NCBI RefSeq assembly: GCF_010365105.1
Contig: NZ_JAAFGZ010000009.1
Coordinates: forward strand, 62,001 to 126,000
Direction: 5' to 3'
Length of the DNA stretch: 64,000 nucleotides
Source: Polaromonas sp.
Lineage (GTDB): Bacteria > Pseudomonadota > Gammaproteobacteria > Burkholderiales > Burkholderiaceae_C
Shown here: piece after piece, positions 25,758-33,736 of the stretch
Layout of the letters: each line of letters opens with the position of its first letter
Position numbering within the stretch: position 1 is the first letter of the stretch
Position numbers and translations under genes: made by a program
The notes under the pieces: model-generated
Told to the model about the DNA's origin: nothing
Seen by the model: the letters and a program-made list of their open reading frames with translations, nothing else
Databases searched by the model: none

Positions 25758-26489
25758 TCAGAGAGACGCCGTGCCCAGGGTGGTTCCGCCGCAGACATAC
25801 AGCACCTGTCCGGTGACAAAACCGTTGTCCCGCGACAAAAAGAACATCGCCGCACGCGCCACGTCGCCCGCCGTGCCCATGCGGCCCACGGCAATGCTGT
25901 CCAGAATGCGCTGCGTCTGCGGCGCGCCCTCGGGGTTGCTCTTGCGGAACAATTCGGTGGCAATCGGCCCCGGGCCAATCGCATTGACAGTGATACCGTC
26001 GCGGCCGAGTTCCATCGCCAGCGTGCGCGTCATGCCGATCATCCCGGCCTTGGTCGCCGAATACACGATGCGGTCCACTTTGCCCAGGGCGGCACGCGAT
26101 GACATGTTGACGATGCGGCCGTGGCCGCAGGCGCGCAGGGTGGGCAAAAAAGCCTGCGTCAGCAGCATGGGCGCGCGCAGGTGCAAGCCGACCACGTCGT
26201 CGAGCGAGGCCGTCGTCGCCGTGTCAATGGTGCCGGGACGCGTGGCGCCGGCATTGTTGACCAGCGCGGTGACGTTGTGAAGGGCGGCAATCTCGGCGGC
26301 GCGCTCGCGCGTGGGCGCTTCTTGCGTCAGGTCGGCCTGGTAGGACACCAGTTGCGTATGGCTCCAGTCCGGCATCACATAGTCGAGGTTGACCACCTTG
26401 CGGCCCTGGGCCAGCAGCGCTTCGGCAATGGCGCGGCCAATGCCCGAACTGGCGCCGGTGACGACCGTGACTTCATCCACAGCACTCAT
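25758..26489 (-). CDS. Short-chain dehydrogenase/reductase of the pca-type operon
   Basis: 243 residues from ATG 26489. Cofactor motif TGASSGIG (about 10-17), NNAG (about 78-81), catalytic Ser in NMSSRAALG and YSATK (Tyr-x-x-x-Lys) place it in the classical FabG-like SDR group. The ATG sits five bases after the pcaF stop, so it is co-transcribed. Its substrate is not determined; a hydroxyacyl or dihydrodiol-type intermediate would fit the aromatic-degradation context. Confidence 0.85.
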   Translation of the reverse strand: MSAVDEVTVVTGASSGIGRAIAEALLAQGRKVVNLDYVMPDWSHTQLVSYQADLTQEAPTRERAAEIAALHNVTALVNNAGATRPGTIDTATTASLDDVVGLHLRAPMLLTQAFLPTLRACGHGRIVNMSSRAALGKVDRIVYSATKAGMIGMTRTLAMELGRDGITVNAIGPGPIATELFRKSNPEGAPQTQRILDSIAVGRMGTAGDVARAAMFFLSRDNGFVTGQVLYVCGGTTLGTASL

Positions 26490-26494
26490 GGCGT

Positions 26495-27703
26495 TCAAAC
26501 CCTTTCCAGGATCACGGCAATCCCCTGCCCCACGCCGATGCACATGGTGCACAGCGCATAGCGCCCGCCCGTGGCATGCAGGCGATTGACGGCGGTGGTG
26601 GCCAGGCGCGCACCGCTGGCGCCCAAAGGATGGCCCAGCGCAATCGCGCCGCCCCAGGCGTTGACGCGGGAATCGTCGTCTTGCAGGCCCAAGGCGCGCA
26701 GCACGGCCAGACCCTGCGCGGCAAAGGCCTCGTTGAGCTCGATCACGTCGATCTGGTCAAGGGTCAATCCGGTCAGCGCCAGCACCTTCAGCGTCGCAGG
26801 CGTCGGGCCAAAGCCCATGATGCGCGGCGCCACGCCGGCTGTCGCCATGCCGACCACGCGGGCACGCGGCAGCAGGCCGTTTTTGCCGGCGGTGGCTTCA
26901 TCGGCCAGCAGCAAGGCGCAGGCGCCATCGTTCACGCCCGAGGCATTGCCGGCGGTCACGCTGCCGTCGGGACGGACCACGCCCTTGAGTTTGGCTAGCG
27001 CTTCAAGGCTGGTTTCGCGCGGATGTTCGTCCTGGCTGACGATGACCGGGTCGCCCTTGCGCTGCGCCACGCTCACCGGAACGATTTCGCGTGCCAGGTG
27101 GCCAGCCTTTTGCGCGGCCACGGCCCGGAGCTGGCTGTTCATGGCCATGCGGTCCTGGGCTTCGCGTTCGATGCCGAACTCGGTGGCCACGTTCTCGGCG
27201 GTTTCGGGCATGGAATCGACGCCGTATTGCGCCTTCATCAGCTTGTTGACGAAACGCCAGCCGATGGTCGTGTCGTACACGGTGTTGGCGCGGGAAAAAG
27301 CGCTTTCGGCCTTGGGCATGACGAACGGCGCGCGGCTCATGCTTTCGACGCCGCCGGCAATCATCAGCCCAGCCTCGCCGGCCTTGATGGCGCGTGCGGC
27401 CGTGCCCACGGCGTCCAGCCCCGAGCCGCACAGGCGGTTGAGGGTCGCGCCCGGCACTTCAATCGGCAAGCCGGCCAGCAGGCTGGACATATGGGCGACG
27501 TTGCGGTTGTCTTCGCCGGCCTGGTTGGCGCAGCCGTAGATCACGTCGGTCACGGCCTGCCAGTCCACGTTCGGGTTGCGCGCCATCAGCGCCCGGATCG
27601 GAATCGCGCCCAGGTCGTCGGTGCGGATGCTGCTCAGGGCACCGCCGTAACGGCCGAAAGGGGTACGGATGGCGTCGCAGATAAAAGCTTGTTTCATGGT
27701 CAT
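26495..27703 (-). CDS. pcaF: 3-oxoadipyl-CoA thiolase
   Basis: 402 residues. The catalytic residues are Cys92 (NRLCGSGLDA), His358 (GHPLGASGAR) and Cys388 (CTMCIGVGQG). The IYGCANQAGEDNRNVA segment is characteristic of beta-ketoadipyl-CoA thiolases rather than general acetoacetyl-CoA thiolases. It splits 3-oxoadipyl-CoA into succinyl-CoA and acetyl-CoA, the last step of the beta-ketoadipate pathway. The upstream neighbour pcaJ ends 81 bp before, and that gap contains an 8-bp tandem repeat. Confidence 0.9.
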   Translation of the reverse strand: MTMKQAFICDAIRTPFGRYGGALSSIRTDDLGAIPIRALMARNPNVDWQAVTDVIYGCANQAGEDNRNVAHMSSLLAGLPIEVPGATLNRLCGSGLDAVGTAARAIKAGEAGLMIAGGVESMSRAPFVMPKAESAFSRANTVYDTTIGWRFVNKLMKAQYGVDSMPETAENVATEFGIEREAQDRMAMNSQLRAVAAQKAGHLAREIVPVSVAQRKGDPVIVSQDEHPRETSLEALAKLKGVVRPDGSVTAGNASGVNDGACALLLADEATAGKNGLLPRARVVGMATAGVAPRIMGFGPTPATLKVLALTGLTLDQIDVIELNEAFAAQGLAVLRALGLQDDDSRVNAWGGAIALGHPLGASGARLATTAVNRLHATGGRYALCTMCIGVGQGIAVILERV

Positions 27704-27726
27704 CTGGCTTGTCTCTTTCTTTGGAT

Positions 27727-27762
27727 GTCAGGTTGTCAGGTTGTCAGGTTGTCAGGTTGTCA
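27727..27762 (+). repeat. 8-bp tandem repeat, four copies, between pcaF and pcaJ
   Basis: GTCAGGTT occurs four times head to tail at 27727-27758, followed by a partial fifth GTCA. It lies in the transcribed spacer of the pca operon, 23 bp from the pcaJ stop and upstream of the pcaF ribosome binding site. Confidence 0.95.
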
Positions 27763-27784
27763 ATTCGATGAAAAATTTTCCAGT

Positions 27785-28429
27785 TCAGGCCGCAATCGGC
27801 AGACCGACCAGCTTTTCAAGCTCGGCATGCGCCAGCCCATCGACCCTGTCGATCAGCCTCAATCCCTGCGGCGTGCATTGCAGCGTGGCCAGTTCGGTGT
27901 AGATACGCTTGACACAGCCAATGCCGGTCAGCGGATAGCTGCACTGCGCCACCACCTTGCTCTCGCCTTGTTTGGTCAGCAAATCCATCATGACCCAGGT
28001 TTGCCGGGCGCCGATGGCCAGGTCCATCGCGCCGCCCACGGCCGGAATCGCGCCCGGTTCGCCGGTGCTCCAGTTGGCCAGATCGCCGGTGCTGGATACC
28101 TGAAACGCGCCCAGCACGCAAATGTCGAGGTGGCCGCCGCGCATCATTGCAAAGCTGTCGGCATGGTGGAAATAAGCGCCGCCCGGCAGCAGCGTGACCG
28201 GCTGCTTGCCAGCGTTGATGAGGTCGTAGTCTTCATCGCCCGCAGCAGGCGCCGGTCCCATGCCGAGAATGCCGTTTTCGCTTTGCAGGATGACCTCGCG
28301 CCCGACCGGAATATGGTTGGCCACCAGTGTTGGCATGCCGATGCCGAGGTTGACATAGGCACCGTCATGGATGTCCTGAGCCACGCGCTTGGCCAATTCT
28401 TCTTTGCTTCTTTTTTGATAGCTACTCAT
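27785..28429 (-). CDS. pcaJ: 3-oxoacid (3-oxoadipate) CoA-transferase subunit B
   Basis: 214 residues. The active-site glutamate is Glu51 in SENGILGMGP, the CoA-transferase family I signature; NLGIGMPTLVANHIP precedes it. A strong ribosome binding site AAGGAG lies before the ATG. With PcaI it transfers CoA from succinyl-CoA to 3-oxoadipate. The sequence alone does not exclude acetoacetate as substrate, but the neighbouring thiolase and IclR-type regulator support 3-oxoadipate. Codons about 3-8 overlap a partial dispersed element. Confidence 0.88.
   Translation of the reverse strand: MSSYQKRSKEELAKRVAQDIHDGAYVNLGIGMPTLVANHIPVGREVILQSENGILGMGPAPAAGDEDYDLINAGKQPVTLLPGGAYFHHADSFAMMRGGHLDICVLGAFQVSSTGDLANWSTGEPGAIPAVGGAMDLAIGARQTWVMMDLLTKQGESKVVAQCSYPLTGIGCVKRIYTELATLQCTPQGLRLIDRVDGLAHAELEKLVGLPIAA
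28406..28422. repeat. Dispersed stem-loop element, partial copy 8 (start of pcaJ)
   Basis: Only the core GCTTCTTTTTTGATAGC is recognisable; the distal part is not preserved. It codes for residues 3-8 of PcaJ. Confidence 0.5.
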
Positions 28430-28438
28430 GCTTTCTCC

Positions 28439-29158
28439 TTATGCGCAAGAGGCCAATTTGGCATTTTTTTTGATGCCGCCGGCCTGTGTGGCGACGCGCG
28501 CGATGCGCACCACCTGGCGGACATGAATGCCCGGCGTCACGATGGACTCAGGATCAAGCACGCCCAACTCGACGATCTCATGCACGGTTGCGACCGTGTG
28601 CCGGGACGCCATGGCCATGACCGGCCCGAAATTGCGCGCCGACATGCGGTAGGTCAGGTTGCCCCAGCGGTCACCCTGCTCAGCCTTGATCAAGGCCACG
28701 TCGCCATAAATCGGGTATTCGAGCACGTAGTGCTTGCCGTTGATCTCGCGTGTTTCCTTGCCTTTGGCCAGTTCGGTGCCGTAGGCGGTCGGGCAGAAAA
28801 ATGCGCCAATGCCGGCCCCCGCTGCACGGATGCGCTCGGCCAGATTGCCTTGCGGCACCAGTTCGAGCTCGATGCTGCCGCTGCGGTACAGGCCATCAAA
28901 CACCTGGCTGTCGGCCTGGCGCGGAAAGCTGCAAATGATCTTGCGCACGCGCCCGGTCTTGAGCAGGGCAGCCAGTCCGGCCTCGCCATTGCCGGCGTTG
29001 TTGTTGACGACGGTCAGGTCCTTGGCGCCCTGCGCAATCAGGCCGTCAATCAGCTCGGTCGGGTTGCCGGCAGTGCCGAAGCCGCCAATCAATACCGTCG
29101 CGCCGTCTTTGACATCGGCCAGGGCATCGGCCACCGACAGGGCAATCTTGTTGATCAT
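28439..29158 (-). CDS. pcaI: 3-oxoacid (3-oxoadipate) CoA-transferase subunit A
   Basis: 239 residues. The opening DGATVLIGGFGTAGNPTELI contains the CoA-transferase alpha-subunit signature, and VNNNAGNGEAGLAAL follows. It is the first gene of the operon pcaI-pcaJ-pcaF-SDR and starts 133 bp from the divergent IclR-type regulator. The two transferase genes are nine bases apart. Confidence 0.88.
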   Translation of the reverse strand: MINKIALSVADALADVKDGATVLIGGFGTAGNPTELIDGLIAQGAKDLTVVNNNAGNGEAGLAALLKTGRVRKIICSFPRQADSQVFDGLYRSGSIELELVPQGNLAERIRAAGAGIGAFFCPTAYGTELAKGKETREINGKHYVLEYPIYGDVALIKAEQGDRWGNLTYRMSARNFGPVMAMASRHTVATVHEIVELGVLDPESIVTPGIHVRQVVRIARVATQAGGIKKNAKLASCA

Positions 29159-29236
29159 TGAGGGGTCTCCAGGATTCAGGAATAGCTGGCGAAGTCATGG
29201 CAAGCCCATGAAGCGACAAACCAGACACTGATTTTT

Positions 29237-29261
29237 TGTTCGCAATAAGAACAAGTGTTCG
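29237..29261 (+). promoter_or_regulatory. Putative operator of the IclR-family regulator
   Basis: Three TGTTC half-sites: TGTTCG at 29237-29242, an inverted GAACA at 29249-29253, and TGTTCG at 29256-29261. The set combines a palindrome and a direct repeat, reminiscent of the three-part operators known for PcaU/PobR. The last half-site abuts the -10 box of the regulator gene, which would allow self-repression and control of the divergent pca operon. Confidence 0.6.
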
Positions 29262-29267
29262 TATAAT
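29239..29267 (+). promoter_or_regulatory. Putative promoter of the IclR-family regulator gene
   Basis: A perfect -10 TATAAT (29262-29267) lies 17 bp after TTCGCA (29239-29244), a -35 matching four of six positions. AGGAG at 29275-29279 serves as ribosome binding site. Confidence 0.6.
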
Positions 29268-29291
29268 GAATTCTAGGAGATTTAAACCGCC

Positions 29292-30128
29292 ATGGCAACC
29301 ACCACGACCCCAACCCTTGCGAGCACGGATGTCACGTCTGCGACAAAGCGCACGTCACCCGCGCCCGGCGACAGCTATGTGCAGTCTTTTGCGCGTGGCC
29401 TGGAGGTGATTCGTTCCTTCAGTGCGCAATCGCCCCGGCAAACGCTGTCCGAAGTCGCCGGGCGCACCGGCCTGACACGCGCTGGCGCACGGCGAATCTT
29501 GCTGACGCTGCAAACACTGGGTTATGTGGAAAGCGACGGCAAGCTGTTTCGCCTGACGGCGCGCATGCTGGACCTGGGTTTTGCCTACCTGTCGTCACTG
29601 CCGATCTGGAACCTGGCCGAACCCATCATGGAAACGCTGGTCGGCCGGGTCAAGGAATCGTGCTCGGCTGCGGTGCTCGACGGCACCGACATTGTGTATG
29701 TCATGCGCGTATCGACCCACAAGATCATGAGCATCGGCCTGGGCGTTGGTTCGCGTCTGCCAGCCTATTGCACCTCGATGGGCCGGATGCTGCTGTCGGC
29801 CTTGCCGCCCGATCAGATGATGCAGGTGCTGCAGGCGTCAGAACGCAACGCGCGCACCCGCTACACGGTGACCGACCTGGACGAGTTGACTGCCAAAATA
29901 GCGCTGGTGCGCAGGCAAGGCTGGTCGATGGTCAATCAGGAACTTGAAGAGGGACTGGTGTCGATGGCCGCAGCGATCACCGACCGGGCCGGCCAGACGG
30001 TGGCGGCGCTCAATATCAGCGGCCAGGCCAACCGGACCAGCGCCAAGGCCATGCAGGAAACGATGCTGCCTGCACTGCTGGAGGCAGCTCGGAGCATTTC
30101 AGAAAGGCTCAGCCTGCAGCGAAACTGA
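29292..30128 (+). CDS. IclR-family transcriptional regulator (PcaR/PcaU/PobR-like)
   Basis: 278 residues. The sequence SYVQSFARGLEVIRSFS opens the helix-turn-helix domain (about 28-90; TLSEVAGRTGLTRAGARRIL is the recognition part), followed by the IclR effector-binding domain. The YVQSFARGLEVI start is typical of the PcaR/PcaU/PobR branch that senses beta-ketoadipate, protocatechuate or 4-hydroxybenzoate. It is divergent from the pca operon and probably controls it. Confidence 0.88.
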   Translation: MATTTTPTLASTDVTSATKRTSPAPGDSYVQSFARGLEVIRSFSAQSPRQTLSEVAGRTGLTRAGARRILLTLQTLGYVESDGKLFRLTARMLDLGFAYLSSLPIWNLAEPIMETLVGRVKESCSAAVLDGTDIVYVMRVSTHKIMSIGLGVGSRLPAYCTSMGRMLLSALPPDQMMQVLQASERNARTRYTVTDLDELTAKIALVRRQGWSMVNQELEEGLVSMAAAITDRAGQTVAALNISGQANRTSAKAMQETMLPALLEAARSISERLSLQRN

Positions 30129-30179
30129 GAGACCCTGCAGGAGGCAGTGCTTTCGCCGGTTCAAACATGGAAACGTGAA

Positions 30180-30401
30180 TCAGGATTTACGCGACCCCAT
30201 CACCAGCACGATGGCGCCCAGGGCGATGGCGCCCAGGCTGAGCCACTGGGGAATGTTGACGGCTTTCTTTTCGGTGACCGTCAGTTCCATGGGGCCAATT
30301 TTGGCGGCTGTCGTGTCCTGGGTGAAACTGAATCCGCCGGTAAAAAATCCGGCCAGGCCACCCACGATCAAAATAATGCCTGCAATGCGCGCTGCGTTCA
30401 T
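30180..30401 (-). CDS. Small two-helix membrane protein (DUF3185-like)
   Basis: 73 residues with two hydrophobic segments (about 6-25 and 50-68) and a polar loop containing AKIGPMELTVTEKKAVNIP. Small membrane proteins of this layout are grouped as DUF3185, but I am not certain of that assignment. No operon partner is evident; the upstream 181 bp contain nothing recognisable. Confidence 0.65.
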   Translation of the reverse strand: MNAARIAGIILIVGGLAGFFTGGFSFTQDTTAAKIGPMELTVTEKKAVNIPQWLSLGAIALGAIVLVMGSRKS

Positions 30402-30582
30402 CGAAATTTCCTTGCCGGGCTTGTAGGTCTTGGGGCGGCCCCGCCCCGGAACTGCGCCACCCTGCAGGTAATGTAAGTCCTTTACCGCCGGATTCCATCA
30501 AAGCAAAGCGCCCTGCACCGCGCGGCAGAAAAATGATTCATCACGGCGGCAACGGAAAATCGGTGCGTGCTACGCTCTTGCC

Positions 30583-31017
30583 ATGTTTACCCCCTCCCAA
30601 GCCGATGTTCGCCGGTTTTTTTGCTCTGTTTATGCCAAGTCGCTTACCAGTCAACCGCTGGAAGCTATTGAAACCATAGCAAGCCAATGGATGGATGAAC
30701 ACCCTGAATACCACGCCGACTTCAAGGACACAGACGCTGCGCTTGAAAAAATGTATGACGTGGAAGGCGGCAAGACCAATCCTTTTTTGCATTTGTCGAT
30801 GCACCTCTCGATCAGCGAACAGTGTTCCATCGACCAGCCGCGCGGCATTCGCCAGGCGGTCGAGCTGCTGACCGCCCGGCGCGATTCCCTGCATGCAGCG
30901 CACCATGAGACCATGGAATGCCTGGGCCGCATGGTCTGGGAAAGCCAGCGTTCCGGCCAGCAGCCCGATGGCGCAGCCTATATCGAGTGTGTGCAGCGTC
31001 ACGCCACGCGGGATTGA
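30583..31017 (+). CDS. DUF1841 family protein
   Basis: 144 residues. The start MFTPSQADVRRFFCSVYAK and the HPEYHADF and NPFLHLSMHLSISEQ blocks match DUF1841, a family of unknown function found mainly in beta- and gammaproteobacteria. No signal or membrane segment. Residues about 17-33, around PLEAIETIASQW, are encoded by a dispersed stem-loop element lying between the conserved blocks. Confidence 0.88.
   Translation: MFTPSQADVRRFFCSVYAKSLTSQPLEAIETIASQWMDEHPEYHADFKDTDAALEKMYDVEGGKTNPFLHLSMHLSISEQCSIDQPRGIRQAVELLTARRDSLHAAHHETMECLGRMVWESQRSGQQPDGAAYIECVQRHATRD
30632..30680 (+). repeat. Dispersed stem-loop element, copy 9 (inside the DUF1841 gene)
   Basis: ATGCCAAGTCGCTTACCAG leads to the core GCTATTGAAACCATAGC (30664-30680), translated in frame. 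Confidence 0.7.
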
Positions 31018-31054
31018 TCGCTGTCAGGCCACCGCCGGTCCGCCATGCACGCGC

Positions 31055-31082
31055 AAAAAAACCGCTTGTTCAGCGGCTTTTC
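31055..31082. terminator. Bidirectional terminator between the DUF1841 and cytochrome c genes
   Basis: CCGCT, a five-base loop and AGCGG, flanked by seven A and four T. It can end transcription from both converging genes. Confidence 0.75.
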
Positions 31083-31105
31083 AACTGGCTGGAGGGTTCG
31101 CCGAA

Positions 31106-31783
31106 TCAGCGAAAGCGGCTCTCGGGAACCACCTTCAGGTCACCCTGAACAGATGACAGGTAGCCTGCCATGGCCTTGAGTTCAGCATTGGTGTACTGCT
31201 TGGCCATACCGCCCATGATCGGATGGGCGCGGCCTACCTTGGCATTGGGATTGGTACCGTTGTCCACCTTGTAGGCCTTCAGCGCCACGAACAGGTAGTC
31301 GGCATGCTGGCCGGCAATCTTGGGGTAGGAAGGGTCGATCGGCTTGCTGAAATTGGCACCGTGACAGGATGCGCAATTGGCCTTGTTCAGCAGCGCCTGA
31401 ACTTCGGTGGAAGGCTCTTTGGCCGGCTTGTCGGGCAACTGTGCACCGGCGACCACGCCATGCGCGCTGTAATAGGCCGAAAGGTCGGCAATGTCCTGGT
31501 CCGTCAGGGTGGCGGCAATGCTGCGCATGGTCGGATGCTTGCGGTCGCCTTTTTTGTACTCATGCAGCGCAGAAGAGAGATAGCCGGCGCTCTGGCCCGA
31601 GATCATGGGCACTTTGTAAACTTCAGGAAAGGAGGACTGATAGCCCTTGATGCCGTGGCAGCCAATGCACATTGCATTCTTGGTCTGGCCGGCATTTGCA
31701 TCGCCCTTGATGTCCTGGGCAAAGCTTGCGACCGTCACTGAAGAGAGGGCCAGGGCAACTATCGAGGTGAACAGCTTATTCAT
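31106..31783 (-). CDS. Dihaem cytochrome c (c4-like)
   Basis: 225 residues from ATG 31783. A signal peptide ends near SFAQ (about 23). Two class I haem c domains follow: CIGCH (39-43) and CASCH (137-141), each with later methionines as candidate sixth ligands (HPTMRSIA; HPIMGGMAK). Such periplasmic dihaem proteins pass electrons from the bc1 complex to terminal oxidases. The gene is monocistronic, ended by a shared terminator, and divergent from the MoxR-type gene. Confidence 0.92.
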   Translation of the reverse strand: MNKLFTSIVALALSSVTVASFAQDIKGDANAGQTKNAMCIGCHGIKGYQSSFPEVYKVPMISGQSAGYLSSALHEYKKGDRKHPTMRSIAATLTDQDIADLSAYYSAHGVVAGAQLPDKPAKEPSTEVQALLNKANCASCHGANFSKPIDPSYPKIAGQHADYLFVALKAYKVDNGTNPNAKVGRAHPIMGGMAKQYTNAELKAMAGYLSSVQGDLKVVPESRFR

Positions 31784-31916
31784 TTTGCGCGCACAATCCG
31801 GTGAAAAGTCATCGTTTAAACAACGCTGGATTATATCTGGGCCTGCCCAAATCCGGACCGTTGCCGATAATCTCGTCAAACACCCCATCCATGTCAATAC
31901 GTCCATCCCAAAACTC

Positions 31917-32759
31917 ATGAAATTTCAAGGCTCAAAAAACTACGTTGCCACGCCGGACCTGATGCTCGCGGTGAATGCCGCATCGACGTTGAAGCGGCCG
32001 CTGCTGGTCAAGGGCGAGCCGGGCACGGGCAAAACCATGCTGGCCGAGGAAGTGGCCGAAGCCCTGAGCCTTCCGCTGCTTCAGTGGCACATCAAGTCCA
32101 CCACCAAGGCACAGCAGGGACTGTATGAATACGATGCCGTTTCGCGCCTGCGCGATTCGCAGCTTGGCGATGAAAAGGTCAAGGACATCCACAATTACAT
32201 CGTCAAGGGTGTGCTGTGGCAGGCTTTCACAGCAGACGAGCCGGTGGCCCTGCTGATTGATGAAATTGACAAGGCAGACATCGAGTTTCCCAACGACCTG
32301 CTGCGCGAAATCGACCGCATGGAGTTTTACGTCTACGAGACGCGCGAGCTGATCAAGGCCAAACACCGGCCGCTGGTGTTCATCACTTCGAACAACGAAA
32401 AGGAATTGCCGGACGCTTTCCTGCGCCGCTGCTTTTTCCACTACATCAAGTTCCCCGATGCCGACACCATGAAGCGCATCGTGGACGTGCATTTCCCGAC
32501 GCTCAAGCAAGAACTGCTGGCTGCCGCGATGAAAACGTTTTACGACGTACGCAACTTGCCCGGCCTGAAAAAGAAACCGTCCACCAGCGAGCTGCTCGAC
32601 TGGCTCAAGCTGCTGGTGGCCGAAGACATTCCGCTTGAAGCACTGCAAAGCAGTGACCAGAAGGTCGCGGTGCCGCCGCTAATCGGCGCGCTGCTCAAGA
32701 ACGAACAGGACGTGACATTGTTCGAAAAGCTGGTGTTCATGCAGCGCAACAACCGTTGA
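31917..32759 (+). CDS. MoxR-family AAA+ ATPase
   Basis: 280 residues from ATG 31917. Walker A GEPGTGKT (33-40), Walker B ALLIDEID (111-118), sensor 1 FITSNNEKELP and the arginine-finger region DAFLRRCFFHY. MoxR ATPases work with von Willebrand A proteins to remodel or metal-load other complexes. A VWA-like gene follows two genes downstream, supporting a functional pair. The target is unknown; nothing in the neighbourhood is an obvious metalloenzyme client. Confidence 0.92.
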   Translation: MKFQGSKNYVATPDLMLAVNAASTLKRPLLVKGEPGTGKTMLAEEVAEALSLPLLQWHIKSTTKAQQGLYEYDAVSRLRDSQLGDEKVKDIHNYIVKGVLWQAFTADEPVALLIDEIDKADIEFPNDLLREIDRMEFYVYETRELIKAKHRPLVFITSNNEKELPDAFLRRCFFHYIKFPDADTMKRIVDVHFPTLKQELLAAAMKTFYDVRNLPGLKKKPSTSELLDWLKLLVAEDIPLEALQSSDQKVAVPPLIGALLKNEQDVTLFEKLVFMQRNNR

Positions 32760-32775
32760 CCTGGAAAGCACCTGA

Positions 32776-33009
32776 ATGAACCACCGACCGTTGTGGATAG
32801 AAGGCGTGTCCGACGCCATTGGTTTTCTGGGCGGCGCGCTGCTTGGGTTTTGGGCCGGGCATCTGCTGGGTCTGGACATTTTTGCACCTGGCTACGGCAA
32901 CCGTACCCTTGGCGCCATCTTGCTGGTCGGGCTGGGCGGTGGCCTGGGTCTTCAACTGGCGCGGCGCTGGCGTTGTACGCTGGCACAAAAACGCAATGAA
33001 AACCGCTGA
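32776..33009 (+). CDS. Small hypothetical membrane protein
   Basis: 77 residues, ATG 16 bp after the MoxR-type gene. Two hydrophobic segments (about 13-33 and 44-62) rich in glycine. No family recognised. It lies inside the MoxR-GNAT-VWA run and is probably co-transcribed with it. Confidence 0.65.
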   Translation: MNHRPLWIEGVSDAIGFLGGALLGFWAGHLLGLDIFAPGYGNRTLGAILLVGLGGGLGLQLARRWRCTLAQKRNENR

Positions 33010-33115
33010 ACCCGCCGGACCTGGCGTCCCTGCCCTGTTCATGGCAAAGCAGCCTTGTTCAACAATCTGCTAGTTGTCCGGCGAAACAATCGTCAAGCGA
33101 AAGGACGCAAACTGC

Positions 33116-33736
33116 ATGCGATTCATTGAACCCATCACACTGACAGGACGCCAGTGGGCGATCCTCGAGCCGCTGGAAAGCAGGCATGAGTCCGAACTGC
33201 TCGATGCAGCCAGGGACGGCGAACTCTGGAAGCTCTGGTACACCGCCATTGCCAGCCCGGACGCCGTGATCAGCTACATGCACGACGCCTTGAGAATGCG
33301 CGATGATTCCGGCGCCATGCCGTTCATCGTGCGCCGAAAATCGGACGGAAAAATTGTCGGCTCCACCCGTTTCTTCAACGTCGATCCGAAGAACCGCCGG
33401 CTGGAAATTGGCCACACCTGGTACAGCAAAAGCGTTCAGCGAACCGGGCTGAACACCGAGGCCAAGCTGCTTTTGCTGAAGCACGCTTTTGAAAAGCTGA
33501 ACTGCATCGCGGTGGAATTTCGCACCCACTGGTTCAATTTCGACAGCCGCGCGGCCATTGCCCGCCTTGGTGCCAAACAGGATGGCGTGCTTCGCAACCA
33601 CCAGGTCTCGCCCAACGGCACGCTGCGCGACACCGTGGTGTTCAGCATCATTGCCAGCGAGTGGCCCACCGTCAAGGCGCACCTGTTGCATCAACTTGGC
33701 AAACCACGCGACTGCTTGTTGAATACCCCATGCTGA
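33116..33736 (+). CDS. GNAT family N-acetyltransferase
   Basis: 206 residues from ATG 33116, with AAAGGACG as ribosome binding site at 33100-33107. The GNAT core is visible as KIVGSTRFFNVDPKNRRLEI, then HTWYSKSVQRTGLNTEAK, where the QRTGLN segment stands at the acetyl-CoA pyrophosphate loop, as in the RimJ/RimL-like subgroup. The end overlaps the next gene by seven bases. The acceptor is unknown. Confidence 0.88.
   Translation: MRFIEPITLTGRQWAILEPLESRHESELLDAARDGELWKLWYTAIASPDAVISYMHDALRMRDDSGAMPFIVRRKSDGKIVGSTRFFNVDPKNRRLEIGHTWYSKSVQRTGLNTEAKLLLLKHAFEKLNCIAVEFRTHWFNFDSRAAIARLGAKQDGVLRNHQVSPNGTLRDTVVFSIIASEWPTVKAHLLHQLGKPRDCLLNTPC

Noticed and set aside
27023..29161. A 712-codon open frame on the plus strand opposite pcaF, pcaJ and pcaI.
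   Set aside because: It is antisense to three clear genes with full catalytic motifs, has no recognisable domain, and such long antisense frames are common in GC-rich DNA.
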